Shown here: positions 42,440-53,007 of the stretch, piece after piece
How the letters are laid out: each line of letters opens with the position of its first letter
How positions within the stretch are numbered: the stretch's first letter is position 1
Source: Sutcliffiella horikoshii
GTDB lineage: Bacteria > Bacillota > Bacilli > Bacillales > Bacillaceae_I
Reading direction: 5' to 3'
Assembly (NCBI RefSeq): GCF_008180725.1
Contig: NZ_VTEV01000001.1
Span: forward strand, 124,001 to 188,000
Length of the DNA: 64,000 bases
Notes under the pieces: generated by a model
The model's input: the letters and a program-made list of their open reading frames with translations, nothing else
What the model was told of the DNA's origin: nothing
Databases searched by the model: none
Made by a program: the position numbers and the translations under genes

Positions 42440-44236
42440 TTATGAGGAAGTTAAGGTAATAAATTCTTCGACATCTTTAACACATAATTCAATACCTTTT
42501 TCCCAGAATGTTTCAGATGTAATATCTTCCCCTAAATGTTTCATTGCTAAATCCTCTGGGGACATTCTTCCGGAATCTTGAAGCAAATCTATATAATATT
42601 TTTCAAAAGCTTTACCCTTGTCCTTTGCCTTTGCATAAATACATAGAGAAAATATGTATCCAAAAGTATAAGGGTAATTGTAAAATGGAGATTTGGTAAT
42701 ATAATAGTGTGGTGTCCAAACCCACGAACGGATAGATGCATTATCAAAAGAACCATCATATCCTTCATCAATTGCTTCTTGCATTAGTTCATTTAAACGT
42801 GATGATGAAACAATTCCCGATTTACGTTCCTCATAAAATCTCTTTTCAAATAGGAACCTAGAATGAATATTCATGAAATTCATGACACTACGCTTTAATT
42901 TTTCATCTAGTAGAAACAACTTTTCTTCGGTGGATTCTGCTTTTGCCAATGCAGCATCTAAGATGATCATTTCAGCAAATGTTGAAGCAGTTTCAGCAAT
43001 ACACATCGGATATTGTCTATTTATACCTTCAATTGGTTTCATTGCATGGTTATGAAAAGCGTGACCTAGTTCATGTGCCAAGGTTAAAACATTGGTAATT
43101 CTATTACCATAGGTCATAAAAACTCTCGATTCTCCTGACATCGGGAAACTTGCACAAAACGCAGCAACGGACTTATTTGGTCGGTTTTCTGCCTCTATCC
43201 ATCCTTTATTGAATGCCTGTCGAGAGAAACTTTCTAATTCAGTTCCAAACTGGCTAAATTGTTCTAGAATAAAATGCACGGCATCTTCATAATTGATTTT
43301 TGAGTTACTCTTTCTTAGAGGAGCCCAAAAATTATATGATTTCATTTTTGTATCGCCATTCATTTTTGCTTTTTGATACAAGTATTTAGTAAAAGGTTGT
43401 TTGTTTTTACTCACTGCCGTCCACATTGCATTCAGTGTTCCCTCTTGTAACCGGTTTACCATCAAAGGCTCTTCTAGGATATTTTCCAATCTTCGTTTTT
43501 GGTACAACTGTAATCGAAATCCCGCAATATGGTTTAGCATTTTGGCAAATTGTTCTTCATTGTCTTTCCAAATCTTTTCTAAAGCATAATGAGATTCTTT
43601 ACGAACCGCTTCATCTGGATGTGAACGTAAATTTATAGCTTGACCAACAGATAATTCTTTTCTTTCTCCGTCCATTTGAACACTTACTTTTAGACTACCA
43701 ATTACTGAATGATAGAATTGACCCCATGCATGATAACCATCAACCATAAGATCTGATATTAAACTTTCTTCATCATCTGTTAGATGCAATGCAGCTTTTT
43801 TACGCCATTCGGTAAGTATAAACTTATAGCTACTTAAGACCTTAGTATCTAGCATATCCTCCCACAGTGGATGTTCAGTTTTAACTAGTATTTTTTGTAA
43901 TTTTTTCAAAGCGGCCTCAAAACGAGCGTTTATAGAAGTGGTTTTTCCTCGTAGCATTGGGGCATTTTGATCCTTTGTATTTTGAGCAAGAAGACAGGTA
44001 ATATAGGAGTTTGATTGTGACAGATTAGTTCTTATTTCTCCTATGGAATCAATTAGTTCCGCAACCTTAAATGATTCATTAACTTCTTTAGGAGTATTTA
44101 AATGACTCAATTTATTTTCCAAATCGTAAACCTTGGTTTCTATGTAATTTATATATTCATCAAACTGAAATGAAGTCCTTTTATCTGAAAAAAGATTATC
44201 TAAATTCCATACTTGGCTATACTCAGTTACTCTCAC
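42440..44236 (-). CDS. M3-family oligoendopeptidase (PepF-like)
   Basis: A 598-residue zinc metallopeptidase from GTG 44236 (GGGGGTGAT upstream). The zinc motif HELGH (His388) is in LTLAHELGHAFHNHAM, with the downstream Glu in IAETASTFAEM. The N-terminal helical region and the C-terminal YYITKSPFYNYPYTFGYIFSL match PepF/M3B oligoendopeptidases of about 600 residues, which degrade short peptides in the cytoplasm. It has no signal peptide. Confidence 0.92.
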   Translation of the reverse strand: MRVTEYSQVWNLDNLFSDKRTSFQFDEYINYIETKVYDLENKLSHLNTPKEVNESFKVAELIDSIGEIRTNLSQSNSYITCLLAQNTKDQNAPMLRGKTTSINARFEAALKKLQKILVKTEHPLWEDMLDTKVLSSYKFILTEWRKKAALHLTDDEESLISDLMVDGYHAWGQFYHSVIGSLKVSVQMDGERKELSVGQAINLRSHPDEAVRKESHYALEKIWKDNEEQFAKMLNHIAGFRLQLYQKRRLENILEEPLMVNRLQEGTLNAMWTAVSKNKQPFTKYLYQKAKMNGDTKMKSYNFWAPLRKSNSKINYEDAVHFILEQFSQFGTELESFSRQAFNKGWIEAENRPNKSVAAFCASFPMSGESRVFMTYGNRITNVLTLAHELGHAFHNHAMKPIEGINRQYPMCIAETASTFAEMIILDAALAKAESTEEKLFLLDEKLKRSVMNFMNIHSRFLFEKRFYEERKSGIVSSSRLNELMQEAIDEGYDGSFDNASIRSWVWTPHYYITKSPFYNYPYTFGYIFSLCIYAKAKDKGKAFEKYYIDLLQDSGRMSPEDLAMKHLGEDITSETFWEKGIELCVKDVEEFITLTSS

Positions 44237-44349
44237 TTGATCACCCCCTAAGTGATTCAAAACGAATCGAACGTACATTCCCGTTTTATTATATCGTGGA
44301 AAAATATATATTACTACTTGAATCTTAATCTGAAACTAGAATGTAAATA

Positions 44350-44390
44350 AGCGCTATTCCTTTGTTCTAGGATAGCGCCGTTAACTGAAT
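44350..44390 (-). repeat. Cassette-associated hairpin repeat, copy 3
   Basis: Minus strand: CAGTTAACGGCGCTATCC, loop AGAACAAA, GGAATAGCGCTTATTT. It lies between the methyltransferase gene stop (44503) and the M3 peptidase. Confidence 0.75.
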
Positions 44391-44502
44391 TTCCAACCTT
44401 TATTTAAGATAGATAAGTCATTTATAAAACAACCTAGTACCGAAATCAAAAAAAACACAAACGAAAACATTCAAGAAAAGTCTCTTATTACAAAAGACTT
44501 TC

Positions 44503-45291
44503 TTATTTCGATTCAAACAATCCGGTTGATTTCGTGATTCTTATTGCTCCATTATTTGCTTCTTTTACTGAGTTTAAATATCGAAGAAATTCGGTTAATT
44601 CCTCGTCTTGGAGAATGTTATTTAATTCGGCATTGGTTGAAACTAAATAATTTGCTATAGCATTTACATCTGTTATTTCGAGATCTCCAAGAAAATTTTT
44701 GTAGGATACAGTATTAAAATACGGGCTTAGTTGTTCTTCTCCATTTTCAATACCGAATTCACCAGCATGGTCTTCAGCCAATGAATAGTGGATTGTTGAA
44801 TCAAATGTATTTAGAAGCTGCCCAAATTCTCTCATGTGGTTCTGCCCTATGGTAGAACAATAAAAAACTCCATCTTTTTTCAACACCCTGCGAACTTCTT
44901 TTAAAGCATTCTTTCTATTTTGGACATGATATAACATATGGTTAGCAATGACAACGTCAAAATGATTATTCTCAAATGGAATCTCTTCTATATTTAATTG
45001 AAGATATGTAATGTTTGGAATGTCTCTTAGCTTATTTTTAGCCGATTCAATCATCCCCAAAGAGAAATCAGATAGAGTTATGTTCCAACCGCGAGGGATC
45101 CTGTCGCTATTCTTATACCAGAAGGTTCCGTCTCCGCAACCAATTTCAAGTATATTACTGTTTGGAGAAATATCATACTGATCAAACAGCCAGATATACC
45201 AATCCTCTTTATTTGTACTGTATAAATGGTGTATGTCAATTCGAGTATTTAGATTTGATGAATTTTTATATTGTTCTTCTATATTTTTCAT
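44503..45291 (-). CDS. Class I SAM-dependent methyltransferase
   Basis: A 262-residue protein with the SAM-binding motifs ILEIGCGDGTFWYKN (motif I, about 45-58), DVVIANHMLYHV and ALKEVRRVLKKDGVFYCSTIG. ATG 45291 follows AAGGCGGAAAG. Substrate not identifiable; similar stand-alone enzymes act on small molecules. Single gene in the cassette-like array. Confidence 0.88.
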   Translation of the reverse strand: MKNIEEQYKNSSNLNTRIDIHHLYSTNKEDWYIWLFDQYDISPNSNILEIGCGDGTFWYKNSDRIPRGWNITLSDFSLGMIESAKNKLRDIPNITYLQLNIEEIPFENNHFDVVIANHMLYHVQNRKNALKEVRRVLKKDGVFYCSTIGQNHMREFGQLLNTFDSTIHYSLAEDHAGEFGIENGEEQLSPYFNTVSYKNFLGDLEITDVNAIANYLVSTNAELNNILQDEELTEFLRYLNSVKEANNGAIRITKSTGLFESK

Positions 45292-45503
45292 TTTTCTTTC
45301 CGCCTTCTCTATATATTAATAGATTTTTCTAAAAAGTATTCTAGTCGATACTCAATCTTAGTAACTCTATTTTGCCTTAAGGTACATTTCTTCACAATCT
45401 CAAAAAATATTTGAAGGAATTTATTCCATCTTATTTGAAGAATTGATTCAAATCAATTTAATAGGAATGCATCCGTTAGTTGAATTAAAAAGTATATTTA
45501 ATT

Positions 45504-45974
45504 TTATCTAAAGACTCCTTTTCTTTTGGATAACCAATCCTCCAAGGCATCTTCATGCGACTTGGTGAATAATGGTGGTATTTGATTCAAAGGGAAGAAC
45601 TTTAAATCTAAAGTTTCATTCCCATCTGATGTGAGTTCCCCGCTAATTGGTTTGCACTGAAAACTATAAACGATAGATTGAGCTTTATTCCCGTTTGGAT
45701 ACTCGCCTAAGTATTTTGAGTAGACACCAATAAGATGTTCGACCTCAACCGTTAGTCCCGTTTCCTCAAAAATTTCTCTTTTCGCTGTTTCTTCTATAGA
45801 TTCTCCAAGTTCCATCGCACCGCCAGGGAAACCCCACTCATTTCTATCTCCTCGTTTTTGTAAAAGAATTTCATTTCTTTCGTTGTAAACAATACCTCCA
45901 GCAAAATTAAGAAATATTAAATCATGTCCAACTTTTTCACGAATATAGCTTATGTAGTCTTTTTTTGTACCCAT
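45504..45974 (-). CDS. Nudix hydrolase
   Basis: A 156-residue protein with a Nudix box GGAMELGESIEETAKREIFEETGL. The N terminus YISYIREKVGHDLIFLNFAGGIV is shared in layout with the next upstream Nudix gene (46123-46587), so they are diverged paralogues. ATG 45974 follows AAAGGAGA. A degenerate hairpin repeat with TTCAACTAACGG follows at about 45448-45486. Confidence 0.9.
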   Translation of the reverse strand: MGTKKDYISYIREKVGHDLIFLNFAGGIVYNERNEILLQKRGDRNEWGFPGGAMELGESIEETAKREIFEETGLTVEVEHLIGVYSKYLGEYPNGNKAQSIVYSFQCKPISGELTSDGNETLDLKFFPLNQIPPLFTKSHEDALEDWLSKRKGVFR

Positions 45975-46122
45975 TTTATTTCTCCTTTAAATAGTTAGAA
46001 GTTTTTTACGAATATTAACACCGATCTTATTAACAGGAATGCTGCCCTTTAACGGAGCAAAACCATTTACGGAGATTAACCGGTAATTCTTAGCCATTGC
46101 CCCATTAATTAAAAACTCAAAA

Positions 46123-46587
46123 TCAAAAGATAGAGTGAGATATAGTCTTCTTTAAGTCATTTAAGATTGCTTGATTATTAGGTGTCATTTTCGGTAAAGA
46201 ATTCAGTTCAAAAAACTGCAATCTCTTAGTTTCTTTTTGATCTGCTATAGGTGTACCTTCAAATTTTTCACATATGTAAATAATGTTTACAAAATAGACT
46301 TCATCACCATTAGGATAAATATAATGTTGTGATTCTCCAGAATAAATATTAAAAAATTCTAGCTTCTTTACTCGTAAACCTGTCTCTTCAAATACTTCTC
46401 TTTTTACAGCATCCTCTACAGATTCTCCTATTTCTACTGCTCCTCCTGGATGAGACCAACTATGGTTGTCCGTTCTATGCTGCAATAGAACACGGTTCTG
46501 TCCATCTAAGATTAGACAGCCTGCCACGGTTACAACGAGGGGCATAGTTCCAACTTTTTCACGTACTTTCATAATATAGTCAAGCAT
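46123..46587 (-). CDS. Nudix hydrolase
   Basis: A 154-residue protein from ATG 46587 (AGGAG seven bases upstream). Nudix box GGAVEIGESVEDAVKREVFEETGL. The N terminus YIMKVREKVGTMPLVVTVAGCLI aligns with that of the gene at 45504-45974. Substrate unknown. Confidence 0.9.
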   Translation of the reverse strand: MLDYIMKVREKVGTMPLVVTVAGCLILDGQNRVLLQHRTDNHSWSHPGGAVEIGESVEDAVKREVFEETGLRVKKLEFFNIYSGESQHYIYPNGDEVYFVNIIYICEKFEGTPIADQKETKRLQFFELNSLPKMTPNNQAILNDLKKTISHSIF

Positions 46588-46651
46588 TTTCTTACTCCTA
46601 TTCATGTAGTCTCCTGTTCAACAAAAGCTTCCAGTAAGTTGAAGAAGCAAT

Positions 46652-46873
46652 CTAAATTTCCTCTTTCAATAATTCTGTTAACCCATTTGGGTAAAGCACC
46701 TTTCCTCCAGAAAAAATTTCTTCTTTCGGAATCCATTTTGCACGAGTAATTTTATTCCCTTCAGATACTGTAAAATATTCTTGCTGATATTAATTGGTAT
46801 CTTTCAAATCCACTAAGTATATCTGTGTTATTTCTTGTCCAATAATTGAAATTATCGTTGGCTTAACACTCAT
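46652..46873 (-). pseudogene. Small gene broken by an in-frame TAA
   Basis: From ATG 46873 (AAGGAGC upstream) the frame reads 27 codons, meets TAA at 46790-46792, then continues 45 codons in the same frame to TAG at 46652. The second part, RAKWIPKEEIFSGGKVLYPNGL, resembles the C-terminal part of a Nudix protein. Coding character on both sides of the stop suggests a recent nonsense mutation; TAA rules out selenocysteine. Confidence 0.6.
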
Positions 46874-46958
46874 TCATTTAAGCTCCTTATATATCACTTT
46901 TTTTGTAAAGAGAGAAACAATTCTCGTTTTCTACTTGCCCTCATTTTATGAGGAAGTT

Positions 46959-47498
46959 CTATTTATCTTCATTCAATGGAATGTCTAAATATTTTATGTA
47001 CCTATTTGGTGCACTTTCTTGATAGATTCGTACGGAAGTTACTTCAAACGTAGGGAATGGTGCGAGTTCTATTTCAGCTAGATTCGCCATGTTTATTAGT
47101 TCTTGTTTTGTTAATCCGTATGCTGTTTTTCCTATAGTTAGGTGAGGTACATAATTATCAAGTTCAAAATATTTCTCAATTAAATCACTTGGAGGAGCAA
47201 CTTTCCTAAGGATTCTTTCGTGAAGTGTGTACAATTCTTTTGAAGTAGTACTCAAATAAAGAATTTCTTCACCAAAAAACATTGGTTTGGCTAAAGTTAT
47301 TTGAAATGGACTAGTTTTGTAACAAATTTCTTTAACTATACTTATCCATTTTTCATCTTGGGTTAACCCACCTTGAGCTTTCAGTGTAATATGCGGTTCG
47401 ACGATATCACTTATGGAATTGTTTTTCCATTTATCACGAAACTCCGTAATTCTCGTTTTGTATTCTTCTCTAGGTACAATACCAATAAAATATTTCAA
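46959..47498 (-). CDS. 2'-5' RNA ligase-like 2H phosphoesterase
   Basis: A 179-residue protein with the two HxT/S motifs of the 2H superfamily, EPHITLK (about residue 35) and VPHLTIG (about 115). TTG 47498 follows CAGGAG. Such proteins act on cyclic or 2'-5' phosphodiesters in RNA or nucleotides; the true substrate is unknown. Confidence 0.85.
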   Translation of the reverse strand: MKYFIGIVPREEYKTRITEFRDKWKNNSISDIVEPHITLKAQGGLTQDEKWISIVKEICYKTSPFQITLAKPMFFGEEILYLSTTSKELYTLHERILRKVAPPSDLIEKYFELDNYVPHLTIGKTAYGLTKQELINMANLAEIELAPFPTFEVTSVRIYQESAPNRYIKYLDIPLNEDK

Positions 47499-47618
47499 AA
47501 AATCAACTCCTGCCTAACGCCTCTTGTACTACAATCCAGCCAGGTTACTGAATACCAATTATTTCATAATCTAAAAATTCCCACAATAAGTTTTTCTCTA
47601 TTTAGACCAAAATAAAAT

Positions 47619-47653
47619 GAGCGCCAATCCTTGTTACAGGAAGGCGCCCGTTT
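47619..47653 (-). repeat. Cassette-associated hairpin repeat, copy 4
   Basis: Minus strand: AAACGGGCGCCTTCCTGTAA, then CAAGGATTGGCGCTC and ATTTTATTTT. It lies between the 2H phosphoesterase and ileS. Confidence 0.8.
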
Positions 47654-47679
47654 GCTGGTTACCCTAGATATGAGTAAGT

Positions 47680-47728
47680 CCTTAAAAAACGAAAGAATCC
47701 TGGAATTACCAACAGGACTCTTTCGTAC
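47680..47728 (-). terminator. Terminator of ileS
   Basis: Minus-strand AACGAAAGAATCC-type stem: CGAAAGAGTCCTG and CAGGATTCTTTCG pair, followed by TTTTTT. Confidence 0.85.
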
Positions 47729-47735
47729 TTTTTTA

Positions 47736-50700
47736 TTAACTTATTGCAACCTTGACTTGATAATTTCCAAGTGAAACTTCTTTCATATTTTTGGTATCTC
47801 CTATATTCAGGTTATTTACAAGGACATTCTTACGGATCATTTTTTCATTTTGTTTTATTGCGTTTACCACTTCATTATCGCCATTTAGATGTAAGTCAAC
47901 ACGAAGGTCAATTGGCAAATCGAGTTTTTTTCGTTCATCTTGGATTGCACGGATGACTTCCCTTGCAAGCCCTTCTAAACGAAGTTCTTCAGTAATGGTA
48001 GTATCCAATACTACTTTAAAATATTGACTTGCTCCCATCGCTAAACCTGATTCGGCTACTCTTTCCACAACGAGAAGGTCTAAAGGCACCTCTATTACTC
48101 CTGCACCAGTTGGAACCATCACTTTTTGAGCTTGAACGACTTTTGCAGCTTCTTCTTCAGATAATTTCTCTAAATATCCTTTAACCATACCAATCTCTTT
48201 TCCTAGAACAGGTCCAGCCACTCGGAAATTCAGCTTTATATCATAGCGAACGAGGTCATCAGATGTTTGTTTAACTAACACTTTTTTCACATTGATTTCG
48301 TCTCTAATGATCTCGCTATACCTACCCAGAGCTTTCCCCATCTCGGGGTCAACCGGAATTACGACTAATTCCGAAAGTGGTTGCTTCGTTTTAATTGCTT
48401 CGGCATTACGTACACCTCGTGCCAGTTCTACCACTTGTAAAACCGCATCCATTTCCTTTTCTAACTTTAGATCTACTTCCTTTGCAATTACTTTAGGAAA
48501 GTTAGTAAGGTGGACACTTTCTCCTGTCAGATTAAGATGGATATCTTCCGCTAGGAACGGAATATATGGAGCGAGGAGTTGACTTGTACGTACCAGCACT
48601 TGATGAAGTGTATGGTATGCTGCTTTTTTGTTTTCCGTCATTCCCTCTTTCCAAAAGCGATCACGCGATCGTCGGATATACCAGTTACTGATTTCATCCA
48701 CATATGTTTCAAGTGCTTTTGCTGCCTTAGTAAAATCATATTCTTCCAACGATTCCGTAACAATTGCTGTTACACTATTTAAACGAGCTAAAACCCACCT
48801 GTCTAATAATGTTTTCTCACCAGTTTCTTTTTCATTGAAATGATAGCCATCTATGTTTGCGTATAAGGTATAGAAGCTGTGCATATTGACAAGCGTGTCA
48901 ATTACTTTTGACTTCGCTTCTATCACCACACGTTCTGAGAATCGCTTATTGTTCCAAGGAGCACTATCAGCAAGAAGTGCCCATCGGAACGCATCTGCAC
49001 CGAATTTTTCCACCAAATCCATCGGGTTTAATGCATTCCCTTTGCTTTTTGACATTTTCCGTCCCTCTTCATCCAGGATATGGCCTGTTGACAATACACG
49101 TTTGTAAGGTGCTTTTCCTGTAAACAAGGTTGATACAGCAAGCAGGCTATAGAACCATCCACGAGTCTGGTCTATCCCTTCACAAATGACATCTGCCGGA
49201 AACTGCTGTTCGAATTTTTCTTTGTTTTCAAATGGGTAATGATGTTGAGCGAAAGGCATGGAGCCACTATCGAACCAAACATCAATTACTTCTGAGACAC
49301 GTGACATGGAACCTTTACATTTTTCGCACTCCAAATGAATCCGATCTACATAAGGTTTATGAAGCTCAATTTCTTTGATATCACCTATTGCCCTTGCTTT
49401 AAGGTCCGCCTCACTATTCGGAGCATATTGATGTTCACAAGAATCACAAATCCATACCGGAAGCGGAGTACCCCAATAGCGATTTCGTCCTATGTTCCAA
49501 TCGACCATATTCTCCAAGAAGTTTCCAAAACGCCCATCCTTAATATGAGACGGATACCATTCCACTTTCTGGTTATTTTGCAAAAATTGATCCCTCAGTT
49601 CCGTTGTCTTGATGAACCAACTTTCGATAGCATAATATAGAAGTGGAGAATCACAACGCCAGCAGTGAGGATAACTATGTTCATACTTTTCTTTATGAAA
49701 TAGAAGCCCTTCACTCGCTAAGTACTTTACAATATCTACATCACAATCTTTTACGAAACGACCTGCAAAAGGAGGAACATCTCCTGTATAACACCCTTTT
49801 CCATCTACAACATTAAAAAAGGAAAGATCATGCTGCTTGACTAAGGTATAGTCATCTTCCCCGTATGCTGGTGCGATGTGGACAATCCCCGTTCCACTGT
49901 CAGCATTCACAAAGTCACCCTCCACAACAAAATGGCCATGTTCTGGTTTCATGTAAGGGAATGGAGCAAGGTAGGCAACATCCTTAAATTCGCTGCCTTT
50001 ATGAGAAGAAATCACTTCAAAATCTTCTCCTAGATTCTTGCTAGCTAAATCTTCTGCAACGATGAAAATTTCTTCCCCCCTTTTAGCTTTAATATAAGTA
50101 AGTTGAGGGTTCACAGCGAGTGCGACATTGGCAGGGAGGGTCCATGGAGTAGTAGTCCAACCTAAGAAGTATTCATTTTCTTTATCTACTAGTTTAAATT
50201 TAGCTGTTGCTGAAAGGTCCTTCACATCCTTGTATCCTTGTGCGACTTCATGAGAGCTCAATGTTGTTTGGCAGCTTGGGCAATAAGGAGTAACACGATG
50301 ACCTTTATACAATAATTCCCGACGATGAAGATCACTTAAAATATACCAAACGCTTTCAATATATTTATTTTGCAAAGTAACATATGGATCTTCCATATCA
50401 AGCCAATATCCTATGGATTCTGTAAAGTCCCTCCACTGTTTTTCATAATTAAATACACTGTTTTTACATTCCTCAATAAACTTTTCCACACCATATGCCT
50501 CGATCTCTTGTTTCCCTGAAATCCCTAGTTGTTTTTCTACCTCGAGTTCAACGGGTAATCCATGTGTATCCCAGCCCCCCTTACGAAAGACTTGATATCC
50601 AGTCATTGTCTTATACCTAGCCACAAAATCTTTAATGACTCTTCCAAGTACATGCCCTGCGTGCGGGAGGCCATTCGCTGTTGGAGGACCTTCATAAAAC

Positions 50701-50822
50701 ACAAAGGTTTCAGCTCCATCCCGATTTTCAATAGAACGATTAAATACACTTTCTTCTTTCCAGAAATTCTTGACTCTGTTTTCACGTAACAATGCTGCCT
50801 CTTTTGTATTGACATTACGCAA
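47736..50822 (-). CDS. ileS: Isoleucyl-tRNA synthetase, type 2 (eukaryote-like)
   Basis: IleRS charges tRNA-Ile. The protein has 1028 residues, about 100 longer than the common Bacillus IleS, and the order of motifs ([12 protein letters not shown], HxGH at 54-57; [24 protein letters not shown] in [10 protein letters not shown] near 590; long C-terminal anticodon-binding part without the bacterial zinc end) fits the eukaryote-like type 2 enzyme, which in known cases is insensitive to mupirocin. TTG 50822 follows GAGGTGA. It is controlled by a T-box leader. Whether a type 1 ileS exists elsewhere cannot be seen. Confidence 0.95.
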   Translation of the reverse strand: MRNVNTKEAALLRENRVKNFWKEESVFNRSIENRDGAETFVFYEGPPTANGLPHAGHVLGRVIKDFVARYKTMTGYQVFRKGGWDTHGLPVELEVEKQLGISGKQEIEAYGVEKFIEECKNSVFNYEKQWRDFTESIGYWLDMEDPYVTLQNKYIESVWYILSDLHRRELLYKGHRVTPYCPSCQTTLSSHEVAQGYKDVKDLSATAKFKLVDKENEYFLGWTTTPWTLPANVALAVNPQLTYIKAKRGEEIFIVAEDLASKNLGEDFEVISSHKGSEFKDVAYLAPFPYMKPEHGHFVVEGDFVNADSGTGIVHIAPAYGEDDYTLVKQHDLSFFNVVDGKGCYTGDVPPFAGRFVKDCDVDIVKYLASEGLLFHKEKYEHSYPHCWRCDSPLLYYAIESWFIKTTELRDQFLQNNQKVEWYPSHIKDGRFGNFLENMVDWNIGRNRYWGTPLPVWICDSCEHQYAPNSEADLKARAIGDIKEIELHKPYVDRIHLECEKCKGSMSRVSEVIDVWFDSGSMPFAQHHYPFENKEKFEQQFPADVICEGIDQTRGWFYSLLAVSTLFTGKAPYKRVLSTGHILDEEGRKMSKSKGNALNPMDLVEKFGADAFRWALLADSAPWNNKRFSERVVIEAKSKVIDTLVNMHSFYTLYANIDGYHFNEKETGEKTLLDRWVLARLNSVTAIVTESLEEYDFTKAAKALETYVDEISNWYIRRSRDRFWKEGMTENKKAAYHTLHQVLVRTSQLLAPYIPFLAEDIHLNLTGESVHLTNFPKVIAKEVDLKLEKEMDAVLQVVELARGVRNAEAIKTKQPLSELVVIPVDPEMGKALGRYSEIIRDEINVKKVLVKQTSDDLVRYDIKLNFRVAGPVLGKEIGMVKGYLEKLSEEEAAKVVQAQKVMVPTGAGVIEVPLDLLVVERVAESGLAMGASQYFKVVLDTTITEELRLEGLAREVIRAIQDERKKLDLPIDLRVDLHLNGDNEVVNAIKQNEKMIRKNVLVNNLNIGDTKNMKEVSLGNYQVKVAIS

Positions 50823-50857
50823 TTAAATCACCTCATTAACCTTTTTATATAAAACAA

Positions 50858-51105
50858 AAAATCCGCCCCTGTATATAAAGCTAAACAGGGACGGATTGAA
50901 TCCGCGGTACCACCCATATTCCGTGATTTTCCTCACGGCACTTGGTAAACAAAACGGATAACGGTCGTTTACCGGTTCACCTTACAAATATAATTTCAGG
51001 CAAACTTCTCGGAGATGATTTTCAACTTAAATATGTCATCGCATTTCCAGCTAACAGCGACTCTCTTTAGACAGGGATTATAGCCTACTCTTCTCGTCAT
51101 CAAAT
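50858..51105 (-). promoter_or_regulatory. T-box leader of ileS
   Basis: On the minus strand the leader has stem I (around 51010-51075), an AUC likely serving as Ile specifier near 51019-51025, the T-box GGGTGGTACCGCGG (about 50905-50918) and a terminator with stem AATCCGTCCCTGT / ACAGGGGCGGATT followed by TTTTTT (50858-50895). Uncharged tRNA-Ile would stabilise the antiterminator. The rest of the gap to 51222 shows no gene. Confidence 0.92.
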
Positions 51106-51222
51106 AAAATAAATAATTTTCCAATATAATACAACGAAAGAGTTACTTTTGTCAAAGAAAATTCTGTAAATTCTCCTAGCTTGCGGAAGATTCATTCAGT
51201 TTCTTCATACATAAGTAATAAT

Positions 51223-51810
51223 TTACGTCCCAATTATAGTGTCGGCAGAATTTAATGGGTGATAGGTATTAATATAATATTCTTCTGCCTTCCAATATCT
51301 CTTTTCAAACTTTTCGTGATTAATCTTTGTTTTTTCTGACTCACGAGCAAATCTTTCTTGTCGTGAACAATCCAAAAATAATACCTTGTCATAGAAGTCT
51401 TTCCACTCCTTGCGTTGTAGAAAGACCCCTTCTATTATGATTAGTCCTCTTTGGGGTAACTTAATTTTTCTAGTATGATGCTCATCATTACAATTATCAT
51501 AAAACTGTAATTCAACGTAGTCGAATTCTTTAAGTTTTTCAAATAAGTTCTTTCTTAACTTTTTCACGTCCCACTGCAGATAAAAATATTCATACCACTC
51601 TTCAAATCCAGTATCATAACGTTGACTTCGTTTAACAATGTGATCATCCATATGAAAGATAGTGAAATTTATATTTTCTTTTTTCAAGTAATCACTTATT
51701 TGTCCTGCAAAAGTTGTTTTTCCAGAACGGCTTAATCCATCTATGGCAAGTATGTATCTCTGACTAGATTTAACTGATGAAATTAAATTAGAAATATCAT
51801 AATTATTCAT
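51223..51810 (-). CDS. Uridine kinase-like P-loop kinase
   Basis: A 195-residue protein from ATG 51810 (AAAGGGAAG upstream; a further ATG lies at 51855). Walker A AIDGLSRSGKTTFAGQ near residue 25, the MDDHIVKRSQRYDTGF segment and LIIIEGVFLQR match the uridine kinase/phosphoribulokinase fold. Substrate not certain. Single gene. Confidence 0.8.
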   Translation of the reverse strand: MNNYDISNLISSVKSSQRYILAIDGLSRSGKTTFAGQISDYLKKENINFTIFHMDDHIVKRSQRYDTGFEEWYEYFYLQWDVKKLRKNLFEKLKEFDYVELQFYDNCNDEHHTRKIKLPQRGLIIIEGVFLQRKEWKDFYDKVLFLDCSRQERFARESEKTKINHEKFEKRYWKAEEYYINTYHPLNSADTIIGT

Positions 51811-51901
51811 CACTTGCTTCCCTTTCCCGCTTTGACGCTTACCTAACTTGAACATTTTTCCCAGACAGAGTGGTTTTAAGAAAATAAAGCTGGCAAATTA
51901 T

Positions 51902-52318
51902 TTATAGAGACACCTGAAAATGATGACAGGAGATGTCTAGTCCGCCTTTTAGGTAAAACCTATGTGCATCATGTCTGTTAACGCCAGAATCTAAATGAAA
52001 TTGTGCACAACCTTCTAATTTTGCTTGAGTTATCAAGTAATCCCATAAAATAGAGGCATATCCTTTACCTCGACTTGTTTCATCTGTAATAAGATCCTCC
52101 ACATAAAAGTACTTGCCCCATGCCAGGGACTCCGTAATTCTATAACCTGCAGCTGATTTAATTTTGTCACCAACCACTACTGCTACTAAATGGAATCCAT
52201 TATTTTTCTTAAGTCTAAGAAAATCCTCTTCGTTTAAATGTGGACGTAATTGTTTAAAAATACTAAATGTAGACATTATTTCTGCTTCAGATCTCATCAT
52301 TTTAACGGTTGACTGCAT
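51902..52318 (-). CDS. GNAT-family acetyltransferase
   Basis: A 138-residue protein from ATG 52318 (GGAGTTGG upstream). Acetyl-CoA site YVEDLITDETSRGKGYASILWDYL and the C-terminal NRHDAHRFYLKGGLD fit GNAT. Substrate unknown. It is 6-16 bp after another acetyltransferase gene, probably co-transcribed. Confidence 0.87.
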   Translation of the reverse strand: MQSTVKMMRSEAEIMSTFSIFKQLRPHLNEEDFLRLKKNNGFHLVAVVVGDKIKSAAGYRITESLAWGKYFYVEDLITDETSRGKGYASILWDYLITQAKLEGCAQFHLDSGVNRHDAHRFYLKGGLDISCHHFQVSL

Positions 52319-52333
52319 TACTTCCAACTCCTT

Positions 52334-52915
52334 TTATGTATTCGACTGAAGCAATTTATCTTCAAAATTCTTTTTCACGACTACCCAATCTTCTTTAATA
52401 ATACTATATAGGACGGTATGTCGGATGGCCCCTTCTTTTCGGATCATATGGTTGCGAAGTACCCCCTCTTTTACTGCCCCAATCCTCTCTATCGCTTGTT
52501 GTGAACGGAAATTTTCATGGCCGGTTTTGATTTGGACTCGATTTAATCTTAAAACTTCAAAGCAATAGTTTAGTAACAGATATTTACAATTTGTATTGAT
52601 GTTTGACCGCCAATAAACCGGGTGAATCCAGGTTGATCCGATCTCTAATCGTTTGTGATCCTCCGAGATATCAAGAAACCAAGTAGCACCGATGATTTTT
52701 CCTGTTTGCTTATCGATTATTACAAATGCGTTATCAGTGTTGTTCTTTCGCTTTTGCACGGCATCATTTACATAATTAATCACATGATGTTTTTCAGTTA
52801 AATTGACGGTCATATGTTCCCATATTTGGTTATCTTGAGCAGCTTCAAAAATTCCCTCAACATGTTCCAACTGCATAGGTTTTAAATGGACCACACTGTT
52901 TTCTAATTTTTCCAT
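52334..52915 (-). CDS. GNAT-family acetyltransferase, RimJ/RimL type
   Basis: A 193-residue protein from ATG 52915 (AAAGGAGTG upstream) with the RimJ/RimL-type layout: HLKPMQLEHVEGIFEAA at the start, IGSTWIHPVYWRSNINTNCKYLLLNYCFE and NRVQIKTGHENFRSQQAIERIGAVKEG. It may acetylate a protein or small molecule. It diverges from the MocR regulator gene at 53008, which may control it. Confidence 0.87.
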   Translation of the reverse strand: MEKLENSVVHLKPMQLEHVEGIFEAAQDNQIWEHMTVNLTEKHHVINYVNDAVQKRKNNTDNAFVIIDKQTGKIIGATWFLDISEDHKRLEIGSTWIHPVYWRSNINTNCKYLLLNYCFEVLRLNRVQIKTGHENFRSQQAIERIGAVKEGVLRNHMIRKEGAIRHTVLYSIIKEDWVVVKKNFEDKLLQSNT

Positions 52916-53007
52916 TTTTTTCACTCCTTTTCATCCATTAAACCTTTTTTCTGGTATCATAAAAATAACCAATAACATTATTTTTTATATAACCAAGGAA
53001 TGATGAA

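Noticed and set aside
46652-46873. Third selenoprotein gene
   Set aside because: The internal stop is TAA, not TGA.
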